Shown: positions 44,753 to 56,373, counted from the stretch's first letter. The stretch: DNA of 64,000 nucleotides from Eremomyces bilateralis CBS 781.70 (GCF_010015585.1 NW_022985069.1:284744-348743); one strand, 5' to 3'. Numbers and translations are program-made. The notes: generated from the sequence alone by a model not told the origin.

Positions 44753-45806
44753 ATGAGCGATACGCCAATTCAAAGTGATCCCTCGAGATCACAACTTGAG
44801 CTTCGGACCGCATATGGTCCGGTTTTCCGAACCATCCTCAACGAAGGCCCAAGGAACGCTACAGACAATGAAGTGCCAATCATCGACCTCTCAAATCTTG
44901 ACTCGGAGAATATTCAGGAAAAGATAGAGCTAGCTGGAAAGATTCACCAATACTGGTTTTTTCTATATTAAGAATCATGGTATTCCGAATGATACCATTG
45001 AAGATGCCAGGCAGTCCACGCTCACGTAGGTCCAGTTCTAAATCGTCGTAGAGATCATAGTGTCGTATAGATTGACAACCGTTAGATTCTTCAAGCAGCC
45101 CCTCGAAATAAAACAAAAGGCTTCACTGTCAAAATCCAAATACTTCAACGGCTATTCGGCTCCGCAGTCCACTCGTGCCAACCCCACCGTCTCCCGCGAT
45201 ACCCGTGAATCATTCAGCTGGCGTTACGAGCCTTCGATTGATCCCGATCCAAAGCCCGCTTCCGAAGTCCCCGAGGAAGTCAAGAAGTGGCTTCGGGCCG
45301 AGGACTTTGTATGGGAGGAAACATCAAACCTGCCGTTGTTCAGGCCTCACATGCTGGCCTATTGGCAGGCATGCCTCACGCTCGCTCGAAAGCTGGTCCG
45401 AATCTTTGCGTTGGCGTTGGATCTCCCCGAATCGTACTTCGACAACCGGACTACGTATCCCGGGGCTGACGGAGTGCTGAACTATTATCCGACGCCGACG
45501 CCAGAGGAGTCGGCTGCAGACAGCGTTGGAGTGGGCGCTCATACCGGCCTCCAGCTCTTCACTTTATTGTGGCAAGACGATGTTGGTGGACTGCAGGTGT
45601 TAACCAACGAAGGTAGATGGATTTGGGTACCACCTAAGGAAGGGACCTTCGTGGTCAATATAGGGGACTTTCTAATGCGCCTCTCAAATGACTTGTTCAA
45701 GTCTACGGTCCACCGAGCATTTAATCGTCCCACAATAGAGAGGGTGTCGATGTCTTTCTTCTTTGGTGATCACCCCAGAAGATTAAACCGATCGACACGG
45801 TACTGA
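44753..45806 (+). pseudogene. 2OG-Fe(II) oxygenase (isopenicillin N synthase-like), probably decayed
   Basis: The N-terminus (LRTAYGPVFRTILNEGPRNA, VPIIDLSNLD) and the rest of an IPNS-like dioxygenase are recognisable, but in two frames. The frame from ATG 44753 runs to KIHQYWFF and stops at 44969, while the family continuation NTGFFYIKNHGIPNDTIEDA is in another frame from about 44949, implying a small deletion near 44945-44955. That second frame passes a believable intron (44 bp region ending at the acceptor before FFKQPLEIKQK, about 45086) and runs to 45806. The iron-binding HXD motif reads AHTGLQLFTLLWQ, with Gly for the Asp ligand. The distal His (STVHRAFN) and Arg-X-Ser remain. The expected C-terminal 40-50 residues are missing after SFFFGDHP. 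Three independent defects favour a host pseudogene over a sequence error. Substrate is unknown. Confidence 0.75.
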
Positions 45807-46253
45807 TCTGGTGTAGGGTTGAACTTCAACTACCCAATCGGAGCAGACCAAAGCTGACCGACCCTAACAGTGGTGCCAATTGAGGTTTGCACTGGAGCAG
45901 GATGACAAGAAGGATTGAGACCCCAATCCGTCTCGCAATTCTACGCCTCGAAGGATTGTGACACTCGGCTCATAATTCAGAGCATGGCAGTCGCCCAGCG
46001 GGTTTAGCTTTGATATGCGAGATGCATCGTGAATACTCTAGTTTCCAATGTAGCCATAAGGGCTGATTCTCCTCCAATATCGCGAGTCTTGATTGCTCGC
46101 GTTGTGGTTGTAAAAGTGTACATCGCCACAGGACACTATTCCACAGATTCCCGGGTTTGTCGTGGGCCAGATGTATTTTGCAGACATGACCTCTACTCTA
46201 TTACAGGAAACGTTTCCGACATCGCGACATCCCCCGATACTGCCGCTGTCCGA
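45807..46253. other. intergenic region, convergent 3' ends
   Basis: 447 bp between the oxygenase relic and the RAD5 stop. Nothing recognisable apart from possible remains of the oxygenase C-terminus just after 45806. Confidence 0.4.
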
Positions 46254-49200
46254 TTAACTGAGAAGCTCTTTGATGTCCTCGATCCGCTGTAGCTTCTTCT
46301 CTTCGTCACTCATCATACCTAGCGAGCTCGCTCTTCACATATGTTAGCCATACGGCCGTGCGCAATGCAAACCAAATCAACAAAGCCACTTACAAGAATT
46401 TCTTCCGATCCTGTATCTTTAACATCTTCTCCTCGATGCTCCCTTCCACGATGAACCGCACAACGCCCACTTCGCTCTCCTGCCCCATACGGTGCACGCG
46501 GTCGATAGCTTGTGCTTCGACTGCAAAGCTCCACCAGGGGTCCATCATGAACACTTGCTTTGCACAGGTCAGATTGAGCCCCACACCACCGGCGCGCAAA
46601 CTCAGAAGGAGCACACAGCTCTTCGGCTGTGCACGGAATTCTTCGAGTACTACGGCACGCTGCTTCTGCGCCATGGACCCATCAAACCGGAGGAACTTGA
46701 TGCGGTCTCGAGCTAACGCAGGCTCGATAAGGTCGAGGAATGACGTGAATTGAGAGAAGACGACGGATTTGCAGAGAGGATCTTTCTGGCGGATGCGCTT
46801 CAGATGGGCGAGAAGCGCTGTGACCTTGGCGGACGCGTCGCAATTTAGCCTTCGCAAGGAAATGCTCGGTTTATCAGCATCGTCAGGATCTGCGTCATGC
46901 CGGATGACCTGGAAAATATCGCGAACATTGATGGGCTCGCGGCAGTTGAAACACCGGGGAACGATTCCTTTCTCCTTCTGGTGTTCGATGAAGTCAAGCA
47001 GACACTGCTTGCATGCGCTGTGCCAACAGCTAGTGACCGCCTGGTCCACCATCGGCTCATCGGAGCAGATGGGGCACTCAACGTCGGCCTCCTCTTGGAT
47101 TTGCTTCAGGACGTGCGCTCCGAACTTGTTGGCATCCTGCTCGGTATTGTCGGTGAATCTTGATATGAGATCATTCAAATCCATATCATCTCCAAGGCCT
47201 GTCGCAAGATCTGCAGCTGCTCCCACAATCTCCTCGTCACGGACGATGTCGTTATTTCGCGTCAAGACCGGGTGGCAGCACGACTGACGAAGGCGAAGAA
47301 TTTGGGCGAAGATGGTAGCATACGACTTTAGGAGTGTGCCTGCCTCCACATTTTGATTCAACGTCCGCTTAGTTCTCAAGAAAATATGATCGTAAACATC
47401 TTTCTCGGCCTGCGAGAGCTGTACTCGATCGATTTCAATGGTCCGAGTTGGAAGGGGAACAAGTGCTTCGCCTTCGGGAGTTTTCATGTCTTTGGTTCGT
47501 CGCAAAACAAGTGGCTCCAGCACGGTCTGGACGACGTCGAGGGCTCTGATGAAGTCTTTAGACTCAAACGGCATAGTGATGAAGGTTTTCCAGAATGAGA
47601 AGTTGCTCCACGGTTCGACTCGAAGGAACTTGACCAAGGAGAACAAATCTTCCAGTCGGTTGACGATCGGTGTCCCGGTCAATGCCCATCGATGAACGGC
47701 ACTGATTTCGTAGCACGCTTTGGCAGTCTTCGACTGCCTGTTTTTGATGAAGTGGGCTTCGTCGAGAATGACACGGAAATATTCGACAGAAAAAAGGCCG
47801 CCGTGCGTGCCCCGATTGCCCCCGATCGCCATCATCTGATTGAATTCTGAGAGCACGACGCCATAGCTGGTGATAATGAGATCCGGAGCATCTGCAGTAT
47901 TCGCTCCACTGCATAGACCTTGTAGGTTGGCGCTCTTGTCGCTGCCATAGTAGACAAGCGTGTTCATGGTGCCCGGCTTCGACGCCTTTTCTGCTTCGCT
48001 TTGCCATTGGGATAGGAGCGACATCGGGGCAACAACTAGAGTGGTTCTCGGCGCACTCTCAACGGTTGATGTGGCTTTATGAAGACGGGTAAGCTTGTTG
48101 GTCTTGCCCGACTCCAAAAGCAAATCGGCGTCTATTCGATGACTATGCATCAGGCTCAGCATTTCGATGGTCTTGCCGAGACCCATTTCTATGTTTTCGT
48201 CAGTTTAAGTTGAATAGTGAGTGGACGTCACAAACCGTCTGCCAATATGCCACCTAGGCAATTCTGCTCTTGAACCGGGAATGCTAAAGAGAGCTCTCCG
48301 GAATATGGATTGACATAGAACTGATCCTGGTTATAATGTGGCAACGGTTGGTCATCCGCATCTGTCGTCGGCCATTCATATTGCTCCCAGAGAGGATGCA
48401 TCGATTCTTCTCGATCGTCACTTCTCTTGTCGGCCTCCTTGCCTAACATCCAGTGCAAGGCTTGCTTTTGATATTTGCGTAATTCCATAACAAAGGTTTC
48501 CGCTGGTTCCGCTTCTGGCGTGTTGAAATCAAAGGATTGTGCCTTCTTGTACAACGTGTCGAGCTGGTCCTGTTCCAGCTCCTGGCCATCCTCATTCTCG
48601 TCCGATGGAGGAGTAGAAACGGGATCCTCAACCGCTCGGGATGGCTGGGTTGATTTGTTCTTCTCCTTCTGATCAGACACTTCTGCGGCCTTCAATATAC
48701 TTTGTCGCTTAGCTGTATCGGAAATTTTCGGGGCCGTAGTGGGATGTAAATTGATATCTTCGAATAACCGAACCAAGGCGACTTGTCGAAGACGAAGTGC
48801 TTTCTCACCCGTTGATTCTTTCGATTCGAAGAGATTCGGTCGGTCATTCTCTTGTACCCTGAGCAAGTCATTCTCTTCAAATGCTGAACGACGGAAGTAA
48901 CAGCGGATCTGGAGGTAAATTGTGTCGGAAGACCTGATCCTCTCGGGCACATAAACACAAGTCCCTGAGAAGCGACAGAGGTTTTGATCGATCAATGTCG
49001 AAACCCAGTATGCAGTTTCATTCTCCAATCTTCCCACCTCTTCTCCTCGGGGATTTGTGAATCTCACAACGATATCATGCTTCTTGCTGTTGAAGCCCCT
49101 ACCTTTTTGCTTGGTCGGGGCTTGAGGTCTGGCTCGTTCAATCCCGACTTTATCACCATGCTTAAGCAGTGAATACCCGCTACGGGTCGCCCAGCCAGTT

Positions 49201-49717
49201 GCACCGAACGCTCCCATGTATCGCTCTGGAGGGACGCCTGGAGTATTTGATCTGGGTTCCGGAGCAGGGCGTGCTTCGGTTTTCGCAGTGTCCGATCTAG
49301 ATGATTCGTCTTCCTTATGTGCTAGGATCGACTTCTGAGGTTGCTCGTTTGAGTTGTTGGTCGTGATCTCTGATCTTTGAACCCTCCAAGAGCCGTCAAG
49401 GTAGATATTGATAGCTGTGGAAACAACTATTAGTGGTTTATAATAGATATGCGAAGTACGCGACACTTACCTCTCTCCAGATTGCTCCCACTCAGGGACT
49501 TCAGTTTCTGGATATCCAGCTCTGTAAGTTCTTCCCCGATCACAGCCGAAAGAGTGGCAAGGTCGAATCCATCGTTGATCACAGAAACACCTTGCTCTGC
49601 TCCTGTTGCTTGAGGCTGTTCTGCAGAAGTACTAGCCAACGCGCTCGTTGTAGTATCTGGTGAGACTGAGTCGAAGAATCGACGTTTCTTTGCGGGCCTT
49701 TCGTCGAAGTCGGCCAT
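46254..49717 (-). CDS. RAD5: RAD5, SNF2-family translocase and RING E3 ligase
   Basis: Four exons on the minus strand (49717-49471, 49414-48236, 48188-46394, 46332-46254), 1099 residues. Domains in order: a HIRAN-like region (MGAFGATGWATRSGYSLLKH, about residues 148-250); the SNF2 ATPase with ILADEMGLGKT rebuilt across intron 2 and ILDEAHFIKN (about 618); a C3HC4 RING inserted between the helicase lobes (CPICSDEPMVDQAVTSCWHS, then CKQCLLDF and CFNCREP, about 847-893); and helicase motifs V-VI (LLSLRAGGVGLNLT, QAIDRVHRMGQ). Rad5 polyubiquitinates PCNA at Lys164 with Ubc13-Mms2 and promotes error-free damage bypass and fork regression. The last exon supplies ASSLGMMSDEEKKLQRIEDI. The start MADFDERPAKKRRFF matches fungal orthologues, and ACGCG boxes lie upstream. 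Confidence 0.95.
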
Positions 49718-50140
49718 GTTCGAACGGCAAATGATGCACATGAAGGGAATTCAGCACGAATCCCCAGCGGTAAGAATTTTAATAACAGAAAAATCTAGAC
49801 ATCCCCGCTCTTCGATACATCCCTATGAACGCGGCAGACGAAACGAGGGGTTGTAGTGAATTGAATTTGTATAGATGAAGAGTTAGTATCACGATGGTTC
49901 ACTTCCACGGCATATGACAAGGTGGAGAGGAGACGCGCCTCAGAGGAGCCGCGGACGTCGACGCGACTTGATAGCGACATGGGTGACGGCCTGATGGGTT
50001 GGCGAATCGCGTGGCTCCAATTTTCAACTGAGTAATTAGTGGGCACTGAGCATCGATGCATCGCTATCTCCCGCTCTACACATTTCCCTCGAGATTTGGC
50101 CATGCACACGAGCCGTCATGGCATCAATTGAAAGGCGGAA
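49718..50140. promoter_or_regulatory. divergent RAD5 / NDUFAF6-like promoter with ACGCG boxes
   Basis: 423 bp between two start codons. ACGCG cores occur at 49829-49833, 49933-49937 and 49971-49975, 110-260 bp before the RAD5 ATG. That is more than chance would usually put in 150 bp, and it fits S-phase or damage-linked control by an MBF-like factor. Which of the two genes responds cannot be told. Confidence 0.5.
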
Positions 50141-51371
50141 ATGCTCAAATTGGCCCGACTGAGCCCAACGCATCGGCTTGCGAGCCGTGGTACATTTCCC
50201 CTTGTATCAAAACCCTCGCAACACCCATATCGACGATACTACGCCTCGATCCCTTCTGCTGCTGCCGAAGCAGAGATCAGCTCGTCGCGGAATTATTGCA
50301 TTGGTCTACTCAGGTGATTCATCATTGGACTTCCGGATTGTGTCATCAATATCATGCTGATTGTGTACAAGGAAATTTGACTGGCCCTCCTATGTTCTGC
50401 AGACCTTCATTCCAACTCGAGCCCGGGATGCATACATCGCAATTCGCGCATTCAACGTTGACCTGGCCAATATTGCCGATGTGACGAGCAGCCCCACTGT
50501 AGGGGCTATGCGTATGCAGTTCTGGCGAGATGCTGTCAAGAAAGCCGTGGCTGGACGACCGCCCAAGGAGCCCGTTGCTCTCTTCCTGTCCTATGCCGCC
50601 GAAGATCTTTACAAGAGGACCCAGGGCAAGCAGAAAATCAGCCTAGCTTGGCTGAATCGTGTGATCAGCACGAGAGAGAAACATTTGACCAACCCGCCGT
50701 TCCCGGATTTGGCGTCCGTCGAGACATACGCGGAAAGCACGTATTCAACATTGCTCTACCTCACGTTATCGACTCTGCCGATGGCATCCATCACGGCCGA
50801 TCACCTGGCGTCCCATATTGGCAAAGCCATGGGCATCACAACGTTGTTGCGGGGTCTGCCCATGATAGCTTTCCCGAATCCACGGTCACAGCACACCCCC
50901 GCAGCGCCACTTGGAGGGTCGCTGGGAGGAACCAAACAGGGGAACGTCCTACTGCCTCTCGACATCATGGCAGAACATGGGGTTCGAGAGGAAGACATCC
51001 TCCGAACGGGGCCAGCGGCGAAAGGTCTCACGGATGCGGTTTTCGCGGTTGCCACTCGAGCGAACGACCACCTGATCACGGCCAGAACGATGCTACAACA
51101 GCTAAAGTCGGAGGGCAACGTCGGCCATGAGTTTGAACACCAGCATGACGAGGGCCATGCCTACACTGCGGATCAGAGATCTCTCCCAGCCGAGTCCCAG
51201 CGGAACGAGGTGGATAAAGCATTCGGTGTCTTGATGCCGGCTGTGTCCACACGGCTCTGGTTACAAAGATTGGAAACCGTCGATTTCGACGTCTTCAATG
51301 CCAAACTAAATCACAGGGAATGGAAGCTACCATTCGCAGCTTATATCGCGTTCAGCCGAAGATCCTTTTAG
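50141..51371 (+). CDS. mitochondrial NDUFAF6-like protein (squalene/phytoene synthase fold)
   Basis: Two exons (50141-50313, 50372-51371; 58 bp intron) give 390 residues. The N-terminus is a basic, hydroxylated mitochondrial presequence (MLKLARLSPTHRLASRGTF, later YRRYYAS). The junction yields SSSRNYCIGLLRKFDWPSY, and the body contains YVLQTFIPTRARDAYIAIRA, AMRMQFWRDAV, TYAESTYSTLLYLTL, HIGKAMGITTLLRGLP and LLPLDIMAEHGV. This is the trans-isoprenyl-synthase fold of NDUFAF6, an assembly factor for respiratory complex I. The Asp-rich metal-binding motifs of true squalene synthases are not seen (FNVDLANI stands at the first), so an enzymatic role is unlikely. It is divergent from RAD5. The ATG at 50141 was chosen because it gives the presequence and an uninterrupted exon 1. 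Confidence 0.88.
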
Positions 51372-53259
51372 TCGAACGAATCGATCGACCGGGTGAATGT
51401 CTCGCTCAAGCCTAGACTTGTGCGGACATGTCTCGCAGCTTGCAATGACATGAATACCAACAGCCCCAACCATTCACAAGGTTGTGGATCTTGGTCGACT
51501 GCACATCCTGATTGGCACCGCAATATTAGGCTGATTCCTCACTTCGGATCGCCACTGTGAACTCAGCTCAGAGGTTCATACCACGGCATTTGGAGAAACA
51601 CACCAACTGGATTTGAAGACAGCCCAACCAATCCTCGTGCATCGGTTGTCTCGGTCTGCCAAAGCTACCGAAGACACTTCTGGGAGCGGATCATGGGCAT
51701 GGTGCGACGGAAATGAGCATCATTGGGTGCTTATGCAGGTCGACTATACAATGAGAAGCTGTATGCAGTATATGACAGACGCAGATCTGATCCATGAGGG
51801 TCCAAATCTGCGGTTTAAATACTATTCACACTACTTTTTTCCAAAGCCTTCGCCGGCAAATTGACACAATTGGACAGTTCGAATGAGAATAACATACCGA
51901 TATGACTATCAAGAATTCAGGATATTTCCGCCAGCCACAACCGCGGAGCTTTATTGGATCACCAGAATAAACCAGCCTTGTCCTGGGACCGTCTGCATGA
52001 CTGACGCCCATTGAGCACTGTGAGAGCTGAAGCCCATCACCACGAGACGATCATCCTACCTGCATCCGTCACAGATCTCCGAGACTGCCGGTCTGTCGGA
52101 TCGGCCTGTTAAAAAATTAGAGTGACCATGCTGGTGAGAGCGTCCGAGCGCTGAGAGATCGGGATTGCAGCAGCTGGCTGGCTTCGTCACGATCCGTCTG
52201 TGCATCCTGATGGTACTTCCGTCCGGCCCGGAAGTTTGCTTCGGCAGCTTCGCCACGATAGAAGTATAATGGTTCGTAAACACGTCTCACATTCGACAAA
52301 GTCTACAAATATGCTCCAGTTATTTCCATGTCTTTAAAGTCTAATACCATTAGAGGTACCTCATGCACGAAATATTACGCTCAATCTTGAAGAGCCCCAT
52401 CCTCCTTCTGCCAAGCCGCCTCAAAACGCCTCTTTCAACAACACAGCTGAAAGCCGGCAACGTTGATCCGCGATTACTGCAAAGAACGCCCCCTACTCCC
52501 CACCATTTGCCGAGTCTGAATTACATAGTGGAGATTGACATTTCTTCGTAGGCGATGTAGTGTTTCAATGCTCTTTGTGGATAGTAGGGGGGAATTTCGC
52601 GACTCACTTCCGTTCGGACCCACCAGTGACCAGATACTCAGTCCCGTCTCGCATAAACCACCACCCTCGGGTATAGATTCGAAGGCGGACAAGGCACACG
52701 CGACCTTGCCGGGTTGGCTCTATGGTCATCTACTTTCAAAGTGGGTTGGAACGTGGGAGGCGCCGTGCCGTGACAGCTGAGGCCTTGGATCCGTGCCGTC
52801 TCGTGGTTTCAAGGTTCGTTTGCAGGCGGAATCTCTCCCTCGCGTGAGACCCAACACGGCCCTTAGCTAGGTACGCAATCGAGGATTCATCGTCATCTAG
52901 ACGAGGATGAGGAGTCGAATCAGCCGGGCAAGGTTGGTCAGATGCGTCACCGTCTATTGGGGCTGCAACGGACGACAGGTTCACGTACATGTAAGATCGG
53001 GGTGAAATTTATGGCATCCTTCACGTCTTTATATACTGTGGACCCCCTTCCCCTCTCCAGGGCGTCTCGTATTGCGCTGCGTTCTATAAGCGCTTGCCTG
53101 CTTGCAGTCCCCGCGATCGACCAAATCCTGTCAGTAGCTGATATACTCTTGTACCTGTCTCTGGCAGATCGGTTTGATTGAATCCCGCAATATACCAGAC
53201 CCTAGCTGGTTGACACGGCTTATCGCAAACAAACTCGCCTCTTTCTTCGAGTACATCAA
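51372..53259. other. gene-poor stretch
   Basis: 1.9 kb without a gene that I can support. Short frames occur (for example ATG-started 84 codons at 52990-52736, minus; 79 codons at 52942-53181, plus) but show no family features. The 53011-53181 part could include 5' exons of the following orphan gene. Confidence 0.4.
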
Positions 53260-54204
53260 TTGGAATCCTATGGCAATATCGACAGTATAAAGCTACTCGG
53301 CATTCCGGTATTGCTACGCACAACGCCCCCTCCAGTCATTCGTTTTTCTCTCCTCTCCAATTGGCACATCCCACATCAGGCCCTGTCCTACTTTTCAGCT
53401 CATCGATGCCTTGTGATCGGTGCTCTACTTTTTCTCGTACTCGTCAGTATCACAGCCGCTGCCGTCTTGAGGCTGCGGCATCGTGCAAGAGGAAGAACCT
53501 ATCATCCGAGGTTCGACCTCCGGGCCGTCAACATGCCCGATAATCAGCCTGGCACTCCGTACATGCTCGAAGCGAAGGTGCCCAATCAGCTCGGTCCGCA
53601 GACTGAAAAAGGGACGTCGGGCTCGGAACCCATGGGATCGGGACAGCCGATCGCATTTACAAGGCCCCCCGAGCCCCTCCCAGGTCCCGAAAACCATCCC
53701 TTCTTCGCCGACGTCGCCGGGCCGCTGTCGCCGTCGGCCGAGACGAATCCCACGTTGCCCTCTCCCGTCACCCCTCTGGAGAATGCTGCTGCGCAAAACG
53801 ACACCACCATGTCGGATGATGGTCCACCGTCATTGTCGAATGTACCGCCCCCTTCTTTTCCCACCATCAGACCTCTTTCCCCTGCCGCTCTCGCTCCTAC
53901 TGCCACCCCGACGCACGCCACTGGGCGGGATGATGACGACGGAACCGCAGATCGACCAACCGATGCGCCGGCTAAGACTTCAACGCCCTTGAAGACGAGC
54001 GCGTACTCGTATCGCTATCGACTGCCTCACGGAGGCACCGACACGGAGCCGGGTACCACGAGCAAAGAAGTGCACATCCAGGGGTTCCTGTGGCATGGTC
54101 GCTCGTGGAGGAGGAACATGTGGTTTGCCGAAGTGGCCGCGGCGGATGGCATGGTGGAAGGGACTGAGCGGAGCCCGTCTTCGGAACGGGAGATATCGGC
54201 ATGA
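53260..54204 (+). CDS. orphan single-pass membrane protein, start uncertain
   Basis: An open frame of about 314 codons. Near codon 50 lies a strong TM helix (CLVIGALLFLVLVSITAAAV) followed by the basic stop-transfer RLRHRARGR. Then comes a long Pro/Thr/Ser-rich disordered region (PPEPLPGPENHPFF, LPSPVTPLENAAAQND, PPPSFPTIRPLSPAALAP) and a more ordered end (TSAYSYRYRLPHGG, VHIQGFLWHGRSWRRNMWF). No family is recognised. The frame before the TM contains no ATG (the listed start is a TTG) and extends back only to a TAG at about 53200, which could be a splice acceptor; so the first exon is probably missing. The first in-frame ATG, 53533, would drop the TM helix. It looks like a cell-surface or sensor-type fungal protein, but that is inference. 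Confidence 0.5.
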   Translation: MESYGNIDSIKLLGIPVLLRTTPPPVIRFSLLSNWHIPHQALSYFSAHRCLVIGALLFLVLVSITAAAVLRLRHRARGRTYHPRFDLRAVNMPDNQPGTPYMLEAKVPNQLGPQTEKGTSGSEPMGSGQPIAFTRPPEPLPGPENHPFFADVAGPLSPSAETNPTLPSPVTPLENAAAQNDTTMSDDGPPSLSNVPPPSFPTIRPLSPAALAPTATPTHATGRDDDDGTADRPTDAPAKTSTPLKTSAYSYRYRLPHGGTDTEPGTTSKEVHIQGFLWHGRSWRRNMWFAEVAAADGMVEGTERSPSSEREISA

Positions 54205-55535
54205 TGCGTGCTTTCGGCCGGTTCCTAGCATTGGGTGTTCCCTAGGAGGATATGGTATCAGATTGGATGACTTGGGGGTTTTCAATAGGAGTTTGGTCTG
54301 GCTGGATAGCCTGGCACGTTTGTCCGGATCGCGGTTCTGGGGAACGCATTGGGGATATATGACCGCCTATTCATGGTCACGATTGAAATATAACTGGGCG
54401 GAGCCATCGTAGTTTTTCAGCCCTTGCGTTGGCGAAATGTTCGATTCGATGAACAGAAGTTGCATCTCGATTCCACACCATCAATGACACAATGTGATTC
54501 AACGGCCTTGGAACTCACCATATCCGATTGACGTGAAAGCTTTCGCGAAGCCCTCGATCCCCAACCTCACGCACCCATGGACGCTCATGTGCCATGCGAA
54601 CCCAGTTTCTCGGCATCGAGCGGGGTGAAGGCGGAAAACTGCAGACATCAACAGATGAGGTATCTAATCAACGCACCCATCGCGAGGCATCGACGCTCTG
54701 GGGAATTTCATAGGCTCGACGGCTCTGGGTTTTGCTGGTCCATTGCAAGGCTTGTCCCAGTCGGTCGTGATAACAAGCAGCGCCGAGGATGAGACGGGAT
54801 ATTTGCCTTAACTCAAGTCTCAACTCTCAAGCTAGTAGCTGCTGTGTTCCCTCAGGGTCTATATCTTGTACTATATCCTACTCGTGTGACACGGGACACC
54901 ACAAAATGGTAATATACACTATCTTGGTCTTCCAACTTCCAAGACACCATACGATGGGCTAGGGCAGGGTCTCCGGACGGACTCCTCCTTCTGGAAGCAA
55001 GCTTTAGATGAGAATGCCGAGGAAGGCTTAGTGGTACTCTGATGACCACCTGCCACCTGGCACCCGGAATATCTCGATGCTCGTCTCGTCGGATGATAGG
55101 CTGATCTATAGTTTCCGGAGATCCCGACTATTTGTCTCCCCGGCTCCCTAGCATTACACAAATCATAATACTGCAGACCTATGTCGCGGTCTCGGAGATT
55201 TCTAATGCGCCAGGAAAGGACCCGTCTGCTAGTTGGCTTCATTTCCGATTATGCAGTGCGTTGAGACTTGGAAAATAGTAGGAAAGGGTATCGGACTGCG
55301 TTCGCATCACACGTTCGAGCATTGACGTCACTTGTAAATCTGGTAGCCACCAATCCAAAGTCCAAACCAACACCACATTCCCCAGCCCAATGATAGGAAT
55401 TAGAATCTTCCAATTGAACCGATAATAATATCTTCTGCAAAGGAGTCACATTCCGATGTACCAGATCCCCGTGGATCGACTCCTCGTGATCGAGATTGAA
55501 CGGATAATTGATCCATGCAAGTTATGGAACAGAAT

Positions 55536-55581
55536 TGGGCATCCAAGCCGCGAGCCAATGGGCATCCAAGCCGCGAGCCAA
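55536..55581 (+). repeat. perfect 23 bp tandem duplication
   Basis: Copies at 55536-55558 and 55559-55581 are identical and adjacent. It lies about 0.8 kb before the antiporter ATG. Likely a recent slippage event. Confidence 0.9.
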
Positions 55582-56024
55582 GGGCCAAGACCGCCGAACA
55601 GCTACAAGCCGCGATAAAGGTGGGGAGACAACTCAGACAAGGCGAACCCGAGAACTCTTGTCTCTGCTCGTGAGAGTCTTGACGGAGCGGCGTGTGTCTT
55701 GACTCCCTCTGTAGTCTGCACAAGAAAAAAAAGGCTTGGATACTTCTATCTCCATTCTCAAAGGCTCCAACGGTCTTTCCAAATACTTCCTCACCTCATC
55801 ATTCGTTCGCCACTTGACCTTTCCTATCCAGTCTTCTCTCCAGAGGGTTCTACTAGATGATCTCTGCATACTACAAAACCTCCTCACTCGTACAGACTAT
55901 GCTCTTTCGCTTCTCTCCAACCGACCACACCTTCACGCTGGTCGCAATCCCTCATTCGCTTTTTGACTAAGCCCTAATCTCGAGACCGAACAATTCTCTC
56001 TGGCTGAGAGCCCTCCGAACTTCT

Positions 56025-56180
56025 ATGCGGCGCGATTGACTCGCTTCTGTAGGCAATTGACGGCCGCGACTGTCCGCGACCAATTTCTACATGAGGTACG
56101 AATCGACTTCGATACGGATCCCAACAATCTCGAACGGCTGGCTTCGGACTGCCACCGTCGGTCCTCGTCGACCTCCCTAG
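56025..56180 (+). promoter_or_regulatory. candidate upstream ORFs in the antiporter leader
   Basis: ATG at 56025 opens a four-codon frame ending at TGA 56037-56039. A second ATG at 56091 opens 29 codons ending at TAG 56178-56180. No further ATG occurs before the main start at 56374. The second uORF contains a possible GTACGA...CCTAG intron (56096-56180), so splicing could remove it. Their presence in the mRNA depends on an unmapped transcription start. Confidence 0.4.
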
Positions 56181-56373
56181 AGCCAGTCAAGGCCTCGTCG
56201 ATACTATCGTTGCCTACACGGAGGAGACTCCAGTCTTGAATAGTAGTCGTTGCTCCATCTTCGACCATACCGATATTATTTCACCTGCGAATTTGGGTTG
56301 GCATCCTGCTCAATTATTATACCCTCGACATTAGACTTTTACCTTCGTTGCTAGCGGAGATACTCCCATAATT

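Larger units (their letters stand above)
54205..56373. other. 2.2 kb region upstream of the Na+/H+ antiporter
   Basis: There is no believable gene. It holds a 23 bp tandem duplication (55536-55581) and, from about 55740 to 55990, a marked pyrimidine-rich tract that looks like a core promoter. The 56000-56373 part is probably the antiporter leader with upstream ORFs (listed separately). Confidence 0.5.
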
